A DNA stretch of 29,300 bases from JAZKBN01 sp040388605 (GTDB taxonomy: Bacteria; Bacteroidota; Bacteroidia; Cytophagales; Flexibacteraceae). The stretch lies in NCBI GenBank assembly GCA_040388605.1, contig JAZKBN010000054.1:1-29300 (forward strand). Direction: 5' to 3'. The position numbers and the translations under genes were made by a program. Shown piece by piece: positions 9,901 through 18,200 of this stretch (positions within the stretch are counted from its first letter, which is position 1; each line of letters begins with the position of its first letter). The notes under the pieces are model-generated. The model was not told where the DNA came from and did not search any database. It was given only the letters and a program-made list of their open reading frames with translations.

Positions 9901-10707
9901 TGAATTATCAAACGCAAGACAGGCAGGATGGCCTAGTTCACCGGTTGTCAGGCTTCCGGCAGCTGTACCGAAAGTGCCGCTACCCGCGTAGGTGCTTACA
10001 ACACATTTTTCAGCCTTGAGGGTTGCGCTGCCCCCGGCGCAAAGCACTGTGGCAGAGCTGTAAACCATAGGCTTGGCAGGCAAGGCTGTTACTGTAACAA
10101 CTTTGGCAGCGCTTGCCACAGATGTGCATCCGTTTGAAATAAGCTTGCATGTATAAGAACCTGCCGTAGTCGGCGATATGGTTTTAGCCGTTACTGTAAT
10201 TAGCCCGTCTTTATACCATACCGATGCGGCTGCCGAGCCGGAGCTCGATAAAGTAACAGCAGTGCCTGCGCAGGTGGCAAGCGAACCGGCTGTAACAGTA
10301 AGTGTCGGTGCAGTAATGGCGGTAACATTATAGCTGTCCAGGTTATCTGAAAGCCATGCGCCGGTGTAGTTAACCTTCACAACACCATCTGTAGCGTTGC
10401 AGGGAACGGTTACCGTGAGCTTGGTTGACGATGTTTGAACATAGCTTGCCGTTATGCCGTTGATGGTAATTTCATCAATGTTATTGTTATAATTTTCGCC
10501 GGTAATTACAAAGGTGCTTCCCGGTGTGCCCGATGTCGGGCTGAAAGAGGTGGAGTTAGGCCCGATTGCCATCGGGGACAGGACTTCAGAAATGAAGTAA
10601 GAGCTCGGTGCCTTACCCGGATGATCATGTAAATCTTTGCTTTCGGCCCGGGCATATAAGCCGGCGCAGCAAAGCAGGGTAAAAAGGTGTAATAGTTTCT
10701 TTTGCAT
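3937..10707 (-). CDS. giant T9SS surface protein: IPT/TIG, Ig-like modules, two NHL beta-propellers
   Basis: 2256 residues. A signal peptide (about 1-22, ending ARA) is followed by an IPT/TIG domain (about 48-128). Eleven Ig-like modules of about 70 residues come next, each with the pattern F-C-x-G-x-x-V-T-L, then x-W-S-N/T-G, then G-S-Y and G-C-T-S. Two of them carry a six-unit NHL block (about 233-555 and 1125-1446), with blades such as FDASGNLYVADNGNYAIRKI. A PKD-like segment (about 1562-1642) and a region of about 600 residues shared with the 15210-20510 protein precede the type A sorting domain (LSLYPNPTSG, ending SVHKVVKQ). NHL blocks usually form six-bladed propellers that bind proteins or glycans. 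The protein should be exported by T9SS and fixed outside the cell. It is followed by a PID-CTERM gene and faces the regulator at 11278 across 570 bp. Confidence 0.92.
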   Translation of the reverse strand: MQKKLLHLFTLLCCAGLYARAESKDLHDHPGKAPSSYFISEVLSPMAIGPNSTSFSPTSGTPGSTFVITGENYNNNIDEITINGITASYVQTSSTKLTVTVPCNATDGVVKVNYTGAWLSDNLDSYNVTAITAPTLTVTAGSLATCAGTAVTLSSSGSAAASVWYKDGLITVTAKTISPTTAGSYTCKLISNGCTSVASAAKVVTVTALPAKPMVYSSATVLCAGGSATLKAEKCVVSTYAGSGTFGTAAGSLTTGELGHPACLAFDNSGNLLVTDAANGLIKLVSATDISTFAGSTQGFRDGNYTASQFINPVFICTDGGANIYVSDLQDNRIRRLNNGATYSIGTQTAGDINGASPSFNQPYGLACDASANLYIADAGNNQIKKWNGTTLSVFAGSATPGFQNGTGIAAKFAKPTALTFDASGNLYVADNGNYAIRKITSAGVVSTLAGGSEGSNDGTGITAQFGAVYGIKADASGNIYVLENNCRIRKITSAGVVSTLIDAEEGYADGGGYSAKFISTRGITLDAAGNIYVSDINNSRIRKISQLEAVTGYRWSNSSGATSINVTAAGSYTLQSVANGCTSAASDPVVITVSTMPATPVITAGGSTSFCEGGSVVLTSSATTGNIWNTGETTRSITASAGSYYVTAVNGACTTGASNVIEVSERIVTPPTIQSTNRTYICSYGETTILTASSSEAYLWSNGATTQYIYPATAGAYSVRAISQGCTSQPSVAVLCTLGTFSNPVISASGPVSFCLGDSVTLTSSIGSANIWSNGSYANSIKVKASGTYYLRNYITGCTTVGTSVTVTASLLTKPTVSASGPLSYCGNGSVTLTSSSTSGNVWSTGEQTRSITVNASGSYKVKLVSGTCSSDYSEPVQFAVNSVAAPELSTYGNLICNGDSSTIFTDVIADEYLWSNNARTRFMKTGDEGNYTLRTVIGGCTSAVSSALNVDLGTVNYPVITASAMSFCNGGSVTLTSSVPQYNVWSTGERTRTITVSDTVTRTVKIVSVCTGYPSLPIKIAKSEVSTPVISANGPTSLCGSGTVTLTSSLPTGNLWSNYATSQSITVSAAGSYSVTNVSGACTSAVSNVIDFYTNRAPASPMLNHTGTVATCPGYVLTAAQPANVSVFAGLEYVYGEADGTGADARFTDARYIAKDASGNIYITERTHNTIRKITAAGVVSTIAGAAQQGYINGSLSTARFYQPQGMVFDASGNLFVAEQGNRVIRKITPAGIVSTFAGSNTYGNSNGTGTAASFGGPSAMAMDAAGNIYVADFWFNQIRKITPSGVVTTFAGTGNSGSANGPALGATFDVISAMAFDASGNLYLCDQNNHLVRKISTDGIVSTIAGSTEGFANGMASSAKFSYPLGILTDAQNNLYVSESGNKCIRKIAPSGMVTTVIGSVLQGAPENTVMFDPGNMISDASGSLTFSDYYTIKKATSFFDQKTYLWSDGTIGQNLTVTQPGSYSAMAVSNGCTSAASAVTTVSFSTPRVPEISASDTVVCSGGTVYLQSSFADGNIWSNGATTQGIIVAAGTYTVKHVSDVCTSNTSLPVVIINRAVPDMPGSISGHTAVSTGSVHTYTIAPVPGAVDYTWVAEGDAVIVSSGTSAEITMGIYDFDLYVTANNACGSSLTSSTSIIITTANPGLTDLAVSSTQAISGAYNNVTITGTPTITLSGNLDITGNITVPDGATFITGCNTVGGSGSFTLQSGGTLKICNADGIANSGSAGAVQTATRSFSNDANYEYNGTAAQITGSGLPSKVRNLVINNAAGVSLSNASSVTRILALEIGNFSTNDRLTLLSNASGTAMAVNTNGTSSGNTKVQRWITATINSGTGYRHYASPVSGQALAGLTTTSGGFTPLLNTNYNTAAVPGSVTPFPNVFTFDESRINTASDTFAKGWIVPTGNMQTGRGYSVNIGADQTLQVSGPLNNGNQQVTYTGGNANNSGWLLAGNPYPAPIDWNTMNLSNQFENAVYTAQSTGQYAGRYGSYVNGVANNGGSRYIAGMQGFFMRANLDCSGTLTFTNNNRLTAYMNPNFYRTESAQGLVRLQISAAGSVNDETVIYFENGAFAGFDKDKDAGKVHAGGMSIYSMNNNEHYSINCLPIERLASAETRVPLAYAAMAAETHTISALESEGDWFVFDRLDNRMHEMPYSFTSAKGRFESRLELVRTNSVTGINKTAQQLSLYPNPTSGRLQLVLPGQSLICIFDAAGRAVLQTEMNDMSTLDLSCLPAGVFTLRCISNGQASVHKVVKQ
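6370..7330 (-). other. NHL propeller 2 of giant protein 1, inserted in an Ig-like module
   Basis: Six blades ending TIRKI, VIRKI, QIRKI, LVRKI, CIRKI and TIKKA. The host module opens with TVATCPGYVLTAAQ and resumes after the blades with TYLWSDGTIGQN and GCTSAASAV. Confidence 0.75.
9042..10011 (-). other. NHL propeller 1 of giant protein 1, inserted in an Ig-like module
   Basis: Six consecutive blades end in IKLV, IRRL, IKKW, AIRKI, RIRKI and RIRKI. The host module starts with VLCAGGSATLKA before the blades and resumes with YRWSNSSGATS and GCTSAASDPV after them. Confidence 0.75.
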
Positions 10708-10767
10708 AATGAAGGTTTATTTCTGTCAGTGATATTCGGGCTGTTTCAGAGCTTAATCAGGACCTGC

Positions 10768-10790
10768 CCGACAATCAGATTAACTGTCGG
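10768..10790. promoter_or_regulatory. leader hairpin or operator of giant gene 1
   Basis: CCGACA and TGTCGG form a 6-bp inverted repeat with an 11-bp spacer, about 60 bp upstream of the ATG of giant gene 1. It may be a regulator binding site or a 5' leader stem. Confidence 0.35.
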
Positions 10791-10838
10791 TAAACGTATG
10801 CTTAGTATTTATGCGCACCTAAATTGGCACCCCATAGA

Positions 10839-10946
10839 AACCTCATACTTTCAAAATGGCTTAAAAATATAATTTGGGTATTTCTCACAGCAGTACCCAA
10901 ATTCCTTACAATTACTGCTTAACAACAAAAGCAGCTGTATGAGGTT
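10839..10946. repeat. nested inverted repeats in the divergent promoter region
   Basis: The outer arms AACCTCATAC (10839-10848) and GTATGAGGTT (10937-10946) are perfect 10-bp complements. Inside, AATTTGGGTA (10871-10880) and TACCCAAATT (10894-10903) are also perfect. A further small hairpin (CTGCTT/AAGCAG) lies at about 10915-10935. The block sits in the 570 bp between giant gene 1 and the oppositely directed regulator gene, where it could bind a shared regulator. The rest of 10708-11277 shows no gene. Confidence 0.65.
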
Positions 10947-11277
10947 ACAGCCTTAGTATATTAATGATACCAACCTGTTTATAAACACTTTAAAAAACAG
11001 AAAATTAAATGCTGTGATAAAAAATGCAACCCGATTCCTACAATAAGCCTTACTTAAATTTGCTCATAAACCGGACCTCGCGGTGTATTGATATTTTTTT
11101 GACGGGCATTACTGACAATGAATTTTACCGCCTGTTAAAAAGAGTAAATAATGTATAAAAATTGTTCAACTTGCGTACAGATTAATAATTAGCGCTCATT
11201 ATGACACTCTAAGTGACTCGGTAAATGAATGGCTTTGCAGTAAGTCTGCTTTATTACTATAAAACCATTAAATAATT

Positions 11278-13062
11278 ATGCAGGTGCGGCTGTTTTATAA
11301 TCTCCTTTATTGCTCAATATGCCTTTTAGCTTTTACAATTCTGCCGGCATCGGCTGCTGACAATAAAACTGACAGCCTTAACAAAGCCCTGGTTACCGCT
11401 AAAAACCCGGCGCAGCATGCCCGTACACTTATAGAATTAAGCAGGGAAACCTTTAAAAGCGCACACGACACATCAAAAAGCCTTCCTATAATGCGTCAGG
11501 CAATTGCCGAAGCCATAAAAGCAGGTAATGACACAATACTAAATACCGCCCGCTATTACACAGTTTACCAGTTTTTTAAAATCAACAGCTATGAAACAGC
11601 CCTTGGCTTAATTGATAAGCTGGATGCTCGTTATTTAACTATAGTAAAGAACCCGGGGGCCGAAAAGCTGGGAATGAAAGGCGAGGCACTCTACAATCTT
11701 TCACGCAATGCAGAGTCAATAAAGGAATGCCTGCTTGGCCTGAAAGCCATTCATGATACAAGCGATCACACTTGTATGGGCGAACTGCATCTGACAATAG
11801 GCCTTGCCCTTGGTATGACCGGAAACGGGCCCGAAATTTTAGTACATTATAAACAGGCCCTGAGAGAGTTTGAGCTCAGTCGCGATACCTGGGATATAGG
11901 AAGGGGTAATTTCTCTTTGGGAAGCTTTTATGCCCAAACCGGAAAACCGGAACTTGCAGAGAAGCACAATTTAGCTGCCCTCAGCAATTTTAAAAAATGC
12001 CGCAATCTGAAAGGTGTTGCTGATGTATTGGGTAACCTTGGAGCTATGCAAATAGATAAAGGCAACTACAGCAAAGCCGAGGAATATTTTAATGAAAAAT
12101 CAGTAATCAGGCGCGATTCCATGCATAAAAGTCCTCCGTCAGGTGAAATGGGTCAGTTTTTCGTGCTTTTCTGGAAATGGAAGAAATATGACAGGGCTCA
12201 TTTTTACCTCGACAAAGCCGACTCCATTGCCCGCTCTGAACATGACTGGGTACACCTTGTACATGGCTATTTATACAAATCTCTGATGTATGAGGAAACA
12301 GGCGACATAAAGGCCGGCATGAAATATCTTAAAATGCACTATGCCTTAAAAGACTCGGTATACACATTGGAAAATGAAAAGATTCTGCATGATTCTTATA
12401 CAAAGTATAAAACCGAACTAAAGGAAGCTGAAAATAAAGCCCTTATGAAAGATGTGGAGTTGGGGAATAACAGGCGCACAATGCTCATAATCTGCATTAT
12501 AGCATTGGTTTGCTTTATAATGCTCCTGTTTTTTATCTACAGAATTAAAGCAAAAGCCAATGCGGCAGAAGCGCTTCGCATACAAAACGAGCATGACCTA
12601 ATAAAACGGGCTTCAGTTGCGGAACAGCAGGCACTTAATGCCACCCTCATCCAAAAGAATGATTTGCTAAATAACCTCACCGGCTATATGCTGCAACGCA
12701 ACGAGGTAATTGCAGAGGTAAAAAACGGTATCATTAACCTGCCTGTTAAAGATAAAGCCCTGCAAAAAATGGCCGACGACCTGGATATGCTTATGGATGC
12801 TAAAGGTGAATGGGAGGAATTTGTCCGTGCTTTTGAGGCAGTAAACCCGGGCTTTGCCGACAGGCTCTATAAGCTGTCTCCGGAGCTTACGCTCAAGGAG
12901 CTTAAAATGTGTACTTATATCCGCATGAACCTTGATGTTAAGCAGATTGCCAGTATGCTTAACGTAACAGATCCCAGTGTTCACAACTTTCGCACCAGGC
13001 TACGCAAGAAGCTTGGCCTTGAGCCGGGTGCAGATTTGAACAGTGTACTCATGGCTTTATAA
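11278..13062 (+). CDS. TPR-containing transmembrane regulator with C-terminal LuxR-like HTH
   Basis: 594 residues. A signal peptide (about 1-26, ending ASA) is followed by a helical, TPR-like periplasmic part (about 30-380; for example LSRNAESIKECLLGLKAI, then GNFSLGSFYAQTGKPELAEK and GNLGAMQIDKGNYSKAEEYF). One membrane helix (about 402-423, MLIICIIALVCFIMLLFFIY) leads into a coiled coil (about 425-470). The end carries an HTH: LSPELTLKELKMCTYIRMNL followed by DVKQIASMLNVTDPSVHNFR and TRLRKKLGL. This architecture is common in Bacteroidota and is read as a one-component sensor-regulator, with TPRs outside and the DNA-binding HTH inside. It is divergent from giant gene 1 and codirectional with giant gene 2, so it is a natural candidate regulator of the locus. 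No ligand can be inferred. Confidence 0.85.
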   Translation: MQVRLFYNLLYCSICLLAFTILPASAADNKTDSLNKALVTAKNPAQHARTLIELSRETFKSAHDTSKSLPIMRQAIAEAIKAGNDTILNTARYYTVYQFFKINSYETALGLIDKLDARYLTIVKNPGAEKLGMKGEALYNLSRNAESIKECLLGLKAIHDTSDHTCMGELHLTIGLALGMTGNGPEILVHYKQALREFELSRDTWDIGRGNFSLGSFYAQTGKPELAEKHNLAALSNFKKCRNLKGVADVLGNLGAMQIDKGNYSKAEEYFNEKSVIRRDSMHKSPPSGEMGQFFVLFWKWKKYDRAHFYLDKADSIARSEHDWVHLVHGYLYKSLMYEETGDIKAGMKYLKMHYALKDSVYTLENEKILHDSYTKYKTELKEAENKALMKDVELGNNRRTMLIICIIALVCFIMLLFFIYRIKAKANAAEALRIQNEHDLIKRASVAEQQALNATLIQKNDLLNNLTGYMLQRNEVIAEVKNGIINLPVKDKALQKMADDLDMLMDAKGEWEEFVRAFEAVNPGFADRLYKLSPELTLKELKMCTYIRMNLDVKQIASMLNVTDPSVHNFRTRLRKKLGLEPGADLNSVLMAL

Positions 13063-13072
13063 AACAGACCCA

Positions 13073-13118
13073 ATTGCCTCCCGATTTATGGAGGCCAATG
13101 TTTGCTGTGATTTTTTAC
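13073..13118 (+). terminator. probable terminator of the TPR regulator gene
   Basis: ATTGCCTCC pairs with GGAGGCCAAT (one bulged base) around an 8-nt loop, 10 bp after the stop codon. A T-run (GATTTTTTACC) follows some 12 bp later. Confidence 0.5.
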
Positions 13119-13238
13119 CATGATTCGAAACAGCTGCATGTAGTACATTTCTAAATATACCGGCATTAATAAGGTACCTGGTAAACTTTGGACCGAAATT
13201 TGCAGGGAAACTACAAATGAAACATTAAATTTTATAAT

Positions 13239-14828
13239 TTGGAAGGCAGGAGCATTCAGTTGGCGGAAGAGGTATTACATACTCTTGTATTAAAAAAGAT
13301 TGCTTCGGAATGGCCTAAATGGAGGCTGTTGGGCCATGGCGAAGCCTTTAAAGGGATAAATGCGCTGCCAAGCAGGCGCGCTTTTTACGCCGACCTGCAA
13401 ACAGACATACGCACAACCCTTGCCGAAAAGCTAAGTGCTTCTCAGGCCGCTGCGCTTATGCCGGCCGAAAATACACTGCGCCGTTTCCTGGAAGACCACA
13501 GCGGCAGGAGCCTGCGCAAGCCAACCCTGCAGGCATTAAGCCTGTATTTGGGCTACGAAAGCTATATTGCTTTAAAAGCGGCCAACGCGCATCTTTTTAA
13601 GCCGGCTACCATGGCCTTGGTGCATATAAAACGGGTGCACCGGCAGCCCAGAACCAATAATGGGTTGCTAAAGTGGAAAAGCGCTGAATCTGAGAAATCG
13701 GCAAATGTACCTGATTATGAAGATACCTCTTATAGTATAGTAAAATCCTGGTACAGGAAACCAGCCGTGCTTACAGTGCTTGCTTTTGCAGTTTTGGCTG
13801 CCGGCTATTTTACAATAAAATTCATGCAGCCCCCACCTGTTGAAGTGTCAGCCTTCTACGGCGAAGGTATTAATTTCGATAAGTTTCGCTTGGAACAGGT
13901 TGACAGCGCAGGTAAAACGCGGGTAGGAAGGGCCTTATTCAGATACGACTTTTCGGATATGGGGGTAGATACCCTTGATGTGGAATTTGAGAAGTCGATA
14001 ATGCCGAGCAAGCTGCACCTGACAAAAAAAACCGGTACCGTTATGCTTTACAGGGCAGGCAGCGCTTCACAAGCCATACTTACCGCAAAGAGACAATCAG
14101 GTACGGTTAGTACCATGATAGGCGTTGATGCCCGCTGGCATTACTTAAGAGAATATTATTCGCCCGAATACGATTACATGGAATATGCTGAACTTGTTTA
14201 TCACATTCAGGAACATCCGGATTTGATCAGGAACGGGAGCATTTCCCTTACCTCTTCCATGATTCCTGAGAAGTACAGGTTTATTTACGGTACCACGCTT
14301 TCAAGCTTTGGTATGTTTCCGCCAATAAAAATTGACGATTTCAGCATTGAGTACAAGTTCAGATTTCTGAGTACCTATGGCCAGAACCGGGAAATCATTT
14401 TCAATTTGTACAACAGCGATAACAATATGCTGTGTATCGCATTGACCGATTCGGCATCAAATGTTAATAACAAGGTAATTTTCGGCTATAACGTAATAAC
14501 ACTTCCCGATTCTGACCTGGCAAAACTTGAGGTAAAATTCAACACCGACTGGAATACAGTCAGGATGGAGGTAAAGAACGGAACCGGAAAGCTTTATTGC
14601 AATAATGATTTAAGAGTAGAGGGATCCTTCACAGCACCCCAGAACCTGCTCCTCGAAGGCCTGAAATTCAGGCTGAACGCGGAGACCGCCATAGATTATG
14701 TACGAATAAAAAACTCGGCCGGAAAATTACTCTATGCCGAAGAGTTCAATGACCCATATACCGTTAACAGTACCGACAGTACCGGCAACACCTTCCTCAA
14801 AATATGCGGCGAAGCGCCGGCCAGGTAG
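13239..14828 (+). CDS. transmembrane protein: HTH-like cytoplasmic part, one helix, LamG-like exterior
   Basis: 529 residues from a TTG at 13239. The stretch around residues 85-115 (AENTLRRFLEDHSGRSLRKP then TLQALSLYLGYESYIAL) resembles the helical, XRE-like unit that ends in LGY-x-S in many Bacteroidota proteins. A single membrane helix lies at about 175-195 (AVLTVLAFAVLAAGYF). The exterior part (about 200-529) is beta-rich and ends in a stretch like a concanavalin/LamG fold (IDDFSIEYKFRFLSTYGQNR, then TDWNTVRMEVKNGTGKLY and AIDYVRIKNSAG). No upstream in-frame ATG exists. A second TTG at 13260, seven bases after AGGAG, is an equally or more likely start. It lies between the TPR regulator and giant gene 2, which suggests a signalling role. 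The function is not established. Confidence 0.75.
   Translation: MEGRSIQLAEEVLHTLVLKKIASEWPKWRLLGHGEAFKGINALPSRRAFYADLQTDIRTTLAEKLSASQAAALMPAENTLRRFLEDHSGRSLRKPTLQALSLYLGYESYIALKAANAHLFKPATMALVHIKRVHRQPRTNNGLLKWKSAESEKSANVPDYEDTSYSIVKSWYRKPAVLTVLAFAVLAAGYFTIKFMQPPPVEVSAFYGEGINFDKFRLEQVDSAGKTRVGRALFRYDFSDMGVDTLDVEFEKSIMPSKLHLTKKTGTVMLYRAGSASQAILTAKRQSGTVSTMIGVDARWHYLREYYSPEYDYMEYAELVYHIQEHPDLIRNGSISLTSSMIPEKYRFIYGTTLSSFGMFPPIKIDDFSIEYKFRFLSTYGQNREIIFNLYNSDNNMLCIALTDSASNVNNKVIFGYNVITLPDSDLAKLEVKFNTDWNTVRMEVKNGTGKLYCNNDLRVEGSFTAPQNLLLEGLKFRLNAETAIDYVRIKNSAGKLLYAEEFNDPYTVNSTDSTGNTFLKICGEAPAR
13248..13262 (+). promoter_or_regulatory. Shine-Dalgarno site favouring a TTG start at 13260
   Basis: AGGAG at 13248-13252 is seven bases before an in-frame TTG at 13260-13262. 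The upstream TTG at 13239 has no such site. Strong SD sites are uncommon in this phylum, so the choice is not settled. Confidence 0.4.
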
Positions 14829-15209
14829 CCTTGCCGGCTTTTACCGGCCACAGGCGCAGGTGTTTTTTCCGCTTGGCCTTAGCTGCCGCCGAAACATCTG
14901 CCCCCCGGAATATCCAAAACTTATTGCTATTTAACTATTGGGCGCCTATGCCACAAGCGCCCCCTTATTGCTAAGCAGCACCAAGCCTGCTTTTTTATGC
15001 TGAAATCGGTTTCTGTTAAACCATCACTATTTTTTACATAACCCTGTTCACGCCGCTTAAATACACTATTCCTTTAAAGAATATGCTAAGAGACAGCTAA
15101 GGGACAGCCGCGGGTAGGATACGGGTCAGGTTACAGGGTACTTTGTGGAAATAAAATCACCGGCAGGCTGAACCTCTGCCCGGCTTTAAACCCACAACCC
15201 AATTTCATA
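14829..15209 (+). other. 381-bp non-coding leader before giant gene 2, with weak terminator-like hairpins
   Basis: No gene is visible. GCCGGC/CCGGC-type short stems follow the stop of the preceding gene at about 14830-14855, and GGGCGC (14940-14945) pairs with GCGCCC (14957-14962) across 11 bases. Neither has a clear T-run. A clear TAnnTTTG promoter was not found; GTACTTTGTGG at about 15138-15148 is one base short of it. Confidence 0.4.
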
Positions 15210-18200
15210 ATGAATAACTTTTACAATTACCTGTTACGGCCTCTTCGGCTGAGCCGGGCAACACTTCGCCTGGGGGGCATACCTGCCCTTATACCGGCAC
15301 TGCTCCTGGCAATGATCTTTTCGGCGGGAGGAGCGATGGCTGCCGGTGGGAACAGCGGACTATTAAAGGTTAAACAGGCGAAAGCAGGCAAGGCGGTAAT
15401 GCGCACACTTGCCTTATGCGACGCACTTGTTATAAGCCCCGCGGGGGCGATTAAATTCTGCACGGGCAGTCCCGAAACCTTAACTGCCTCGGGTGGGAAC
15501 GGCACTTATGCCTGGTATGATGAAGCAGGTACAAATGTGAGCAACTCGGCAAGCTATACCCCCGCAACAGGTGCTACTTACAGCGTAGTGAGCGGCAGCT
15601 GCACAACTTATAAAGCTGTGTATGTTACATCGGCGGCCACACCTAAAATATCGGCGGGCGGGCCTTTGAGCTTTTGCCCGGGAGGCAACGTAACGCTTAC
15701 GGCCAAAACCACCGATACCGTAACCACCATAGCGGGTTCGGCCGGTAATTCCGGGAGCGCCATCGGCACGGGAACGACAGCTCGGTTTAATGCCCCCTAC
15801 GGTGTGGCTGTGTCCGCAGCCGGAAATTATTTTGTGGCAGATTTTGGTAATCAACTTATTCGCAAGGTTACACCTGCAGGCGTGGTAACTAACTTCGGCG
15901 CAGGTTCATTCAATTACCCGACAGATGTGGCCTTCGACTCGAAAGGCAACCTGTTTGTAGTCGATCAGGGCACCTTTACCATTCGTAAAATAGATCTTGC
16001 AGGCACTGTTACCATCTTCGCCGGCTCCGGCTATGGCAATATAAATGCCAACGGCACTTCCGCTAAGTTCGGATATCTTAACGGAATATATATAGATGCC
16101 TATGACAATATATTTGTATGCGACAGTTATAGCGGCAGTAGGATTCGTAAAATAAGCCCTTCAGGCGATGTAACCACATTTACTACCTCAGGCGTGACCA
16201 TTACAGATGCATGGGATATAGTCGGTGACGCAGCCGGAAACCTGTATTTTACAGGTGTCGCAAGCCACCTTATATACAAGGCAAGTACTACCGGGGTGGT
16301 AAGCGTATTTGCCGGCTCGGGCAGCGCAGGCAGCGCACCCGGAACAGGTGCGGCGGCAACCTTCAACCAACCAAGGGGCATAGCCATCGATTATTCCGGC
16401 ACCAACCTTTACGTTACGGATCTTATCTCGCGCGTGCTGCGCAAAGTGGTTATTGCCACACAGGCGGTAAGCAACCTTACAACAGGTACGTCGGGCGTGA
16501 GCGACGGCACTTTTCAAACGGCAACTTACGGTGGAAGCGTAAGCATTGCCTTCGAGGCGCAGGGCAACCTTATTGTCATTGATGTTGAGAAAAACACTGT
16601 TCGCAAGTTTACGCTGGCGGCAACACCTATATGGAGCACCGGCGCTTTTTCGCCGACCATATCGGTAACGGGCAACCAAAGCATCACCCTGCAACAGGTA
16701 AGCACCCAGACCTGCACCTCGGCGGTAAGCGCGGCCACGGTTGTGGCTGTTAACACGCCAACGGCTGCAATTTCGGCAGGCGGCCCAAACACTTTCTGCA
16801 CCGGCGGCAGCGTGGTGCTTACCGCTTCCGGCGGAACCACTTACCTGTGGAGCGATGCTGTTTCAACCAACCCGCGCACGATTTCAGCTAATGCAACCTT
16901 AACGGTGCAGGCAATCAGCAGCGGCTGTACTTCGGCGGCAAGCACTGCCATCACGGTAACGGTTAACTACCCTAATTCAGCGCCAAACATCAGCGGAGCC
17001 ACCTCTTTCTGCTCCGGCTCAAACACTACGCTCACCACCAACAGCCTTATAGGCGGCAATGAGGCCTTCCTGTGGAGCGACAACTCGTCTCTTGCCAGTC
17101 TGAATGTAACAGCTGCCGGCACCTACTCGCTGCGCATCCGCAACACGGTAACGGGCTGCACCTCTGCGGCAGGAAATGCCATAACGGTAACGGTTAACTA
17201 CCCTAATTCAGCGCCAAACATCAGCGGNNNNNNNNNNNNNNNNNNNNNNNNNNNNNNNNNNNNNNNNNNNNNNNNNNNNNNNNNNNNNNNNNNNNNNNNN
17301 NNNNNNNNNNNNNNNNNNNNNNNNNNNGGCGGCAATGAGGCCTTCCTGTGGAGCGACAACTCGTCTCTTGCCAGTCTGAACGTAACGGCTGCCGGTACCT
17401 ATTCGCTGCGCATCCGCAACACGGTAACGGGCTGCACTTCGGCGGCGAGCAATGCCATAACGGTAACGGTTAACTACCCTAATTCAGCGCCAAACATCAG
17501 CGGAGCCACCTCTTTCTGCTCCGGCTCAAACACTACGCTCACCACCAACAGCCTTATAGGCGGCAATGAGGCCTTCCTGTGGAGCGACAACTCGTCTCTT
17601 GCCAGTCTGAACGCAACAGCTGCCGGTACCTACTCACTGCGCATCCGCAACACGGTTACGGGCTGCACCTCTGCATCTAGCAATGCCATAACGGTAACGG
17701 TAGCATCTGTACCTGCCACCCCAACCATAACCCCATCGGGCTCAACCGCATTATGCGGAAGCGACTTTGTAACGCTTTCAGGCCCTGCTGCCACAACGTT
17801 TTACGTAAGCACCGTTACCGGCGACCTGAACTCCTATTCCGACGGCAATGTTTCAGGCACTTTCCCTGAACTGAACAATACCGTTTACGATGCCGCAGGC
17901 AATGCCTACACGGCTGCATTTGAAGACCAGGTTATTTACAAAACCCCGGCTGACGGAAGCGGAAGGGTAATATTTGCCGGTGCCAACGAAAGTAACTTCC
18001 ACAACGGACACGGAACCGATGCCAGGTTCGCCGCCCCCTGCAATTTAGCCATTGACGGTGCAGGTAACCTTTTCGTTACAGATCTCTTCAACCAGCTTAT
18101 CAGGAAAATAACCCCGGCCGGCGATGTAAGCACCTACGCAGGAATAAAGGGTGTAGCCGCAAGCACCAACGGCACCTTCGCCGCAGCAACTTTCAACTAC

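Noticed and set aside
3937..10707. Many plus-strand frames over giant gene 1 and minus-strand frames over giant gene 2
   Set aside because: They are antisense or shifted shadows of repetitive coding sequence, proline/valine- or cysteine-rich without domain features.
12667..12984. 105-residue frame antisense to the TPR regulator
   Set aside because: Shadow of the HTH-coding end of the regulator gene.
15138..15148. TAnnTTTG promoter for giant gene 2
   Set aside because: GTACTTTGTGG is one base short of the -7 consensus and no TTTG lies at the -33 distance.
16971..17702. CRISPR-like array
   Set aside because: Units are 231 bp, in frame and coding throughout with no spacers; it is a protein-module repeat.
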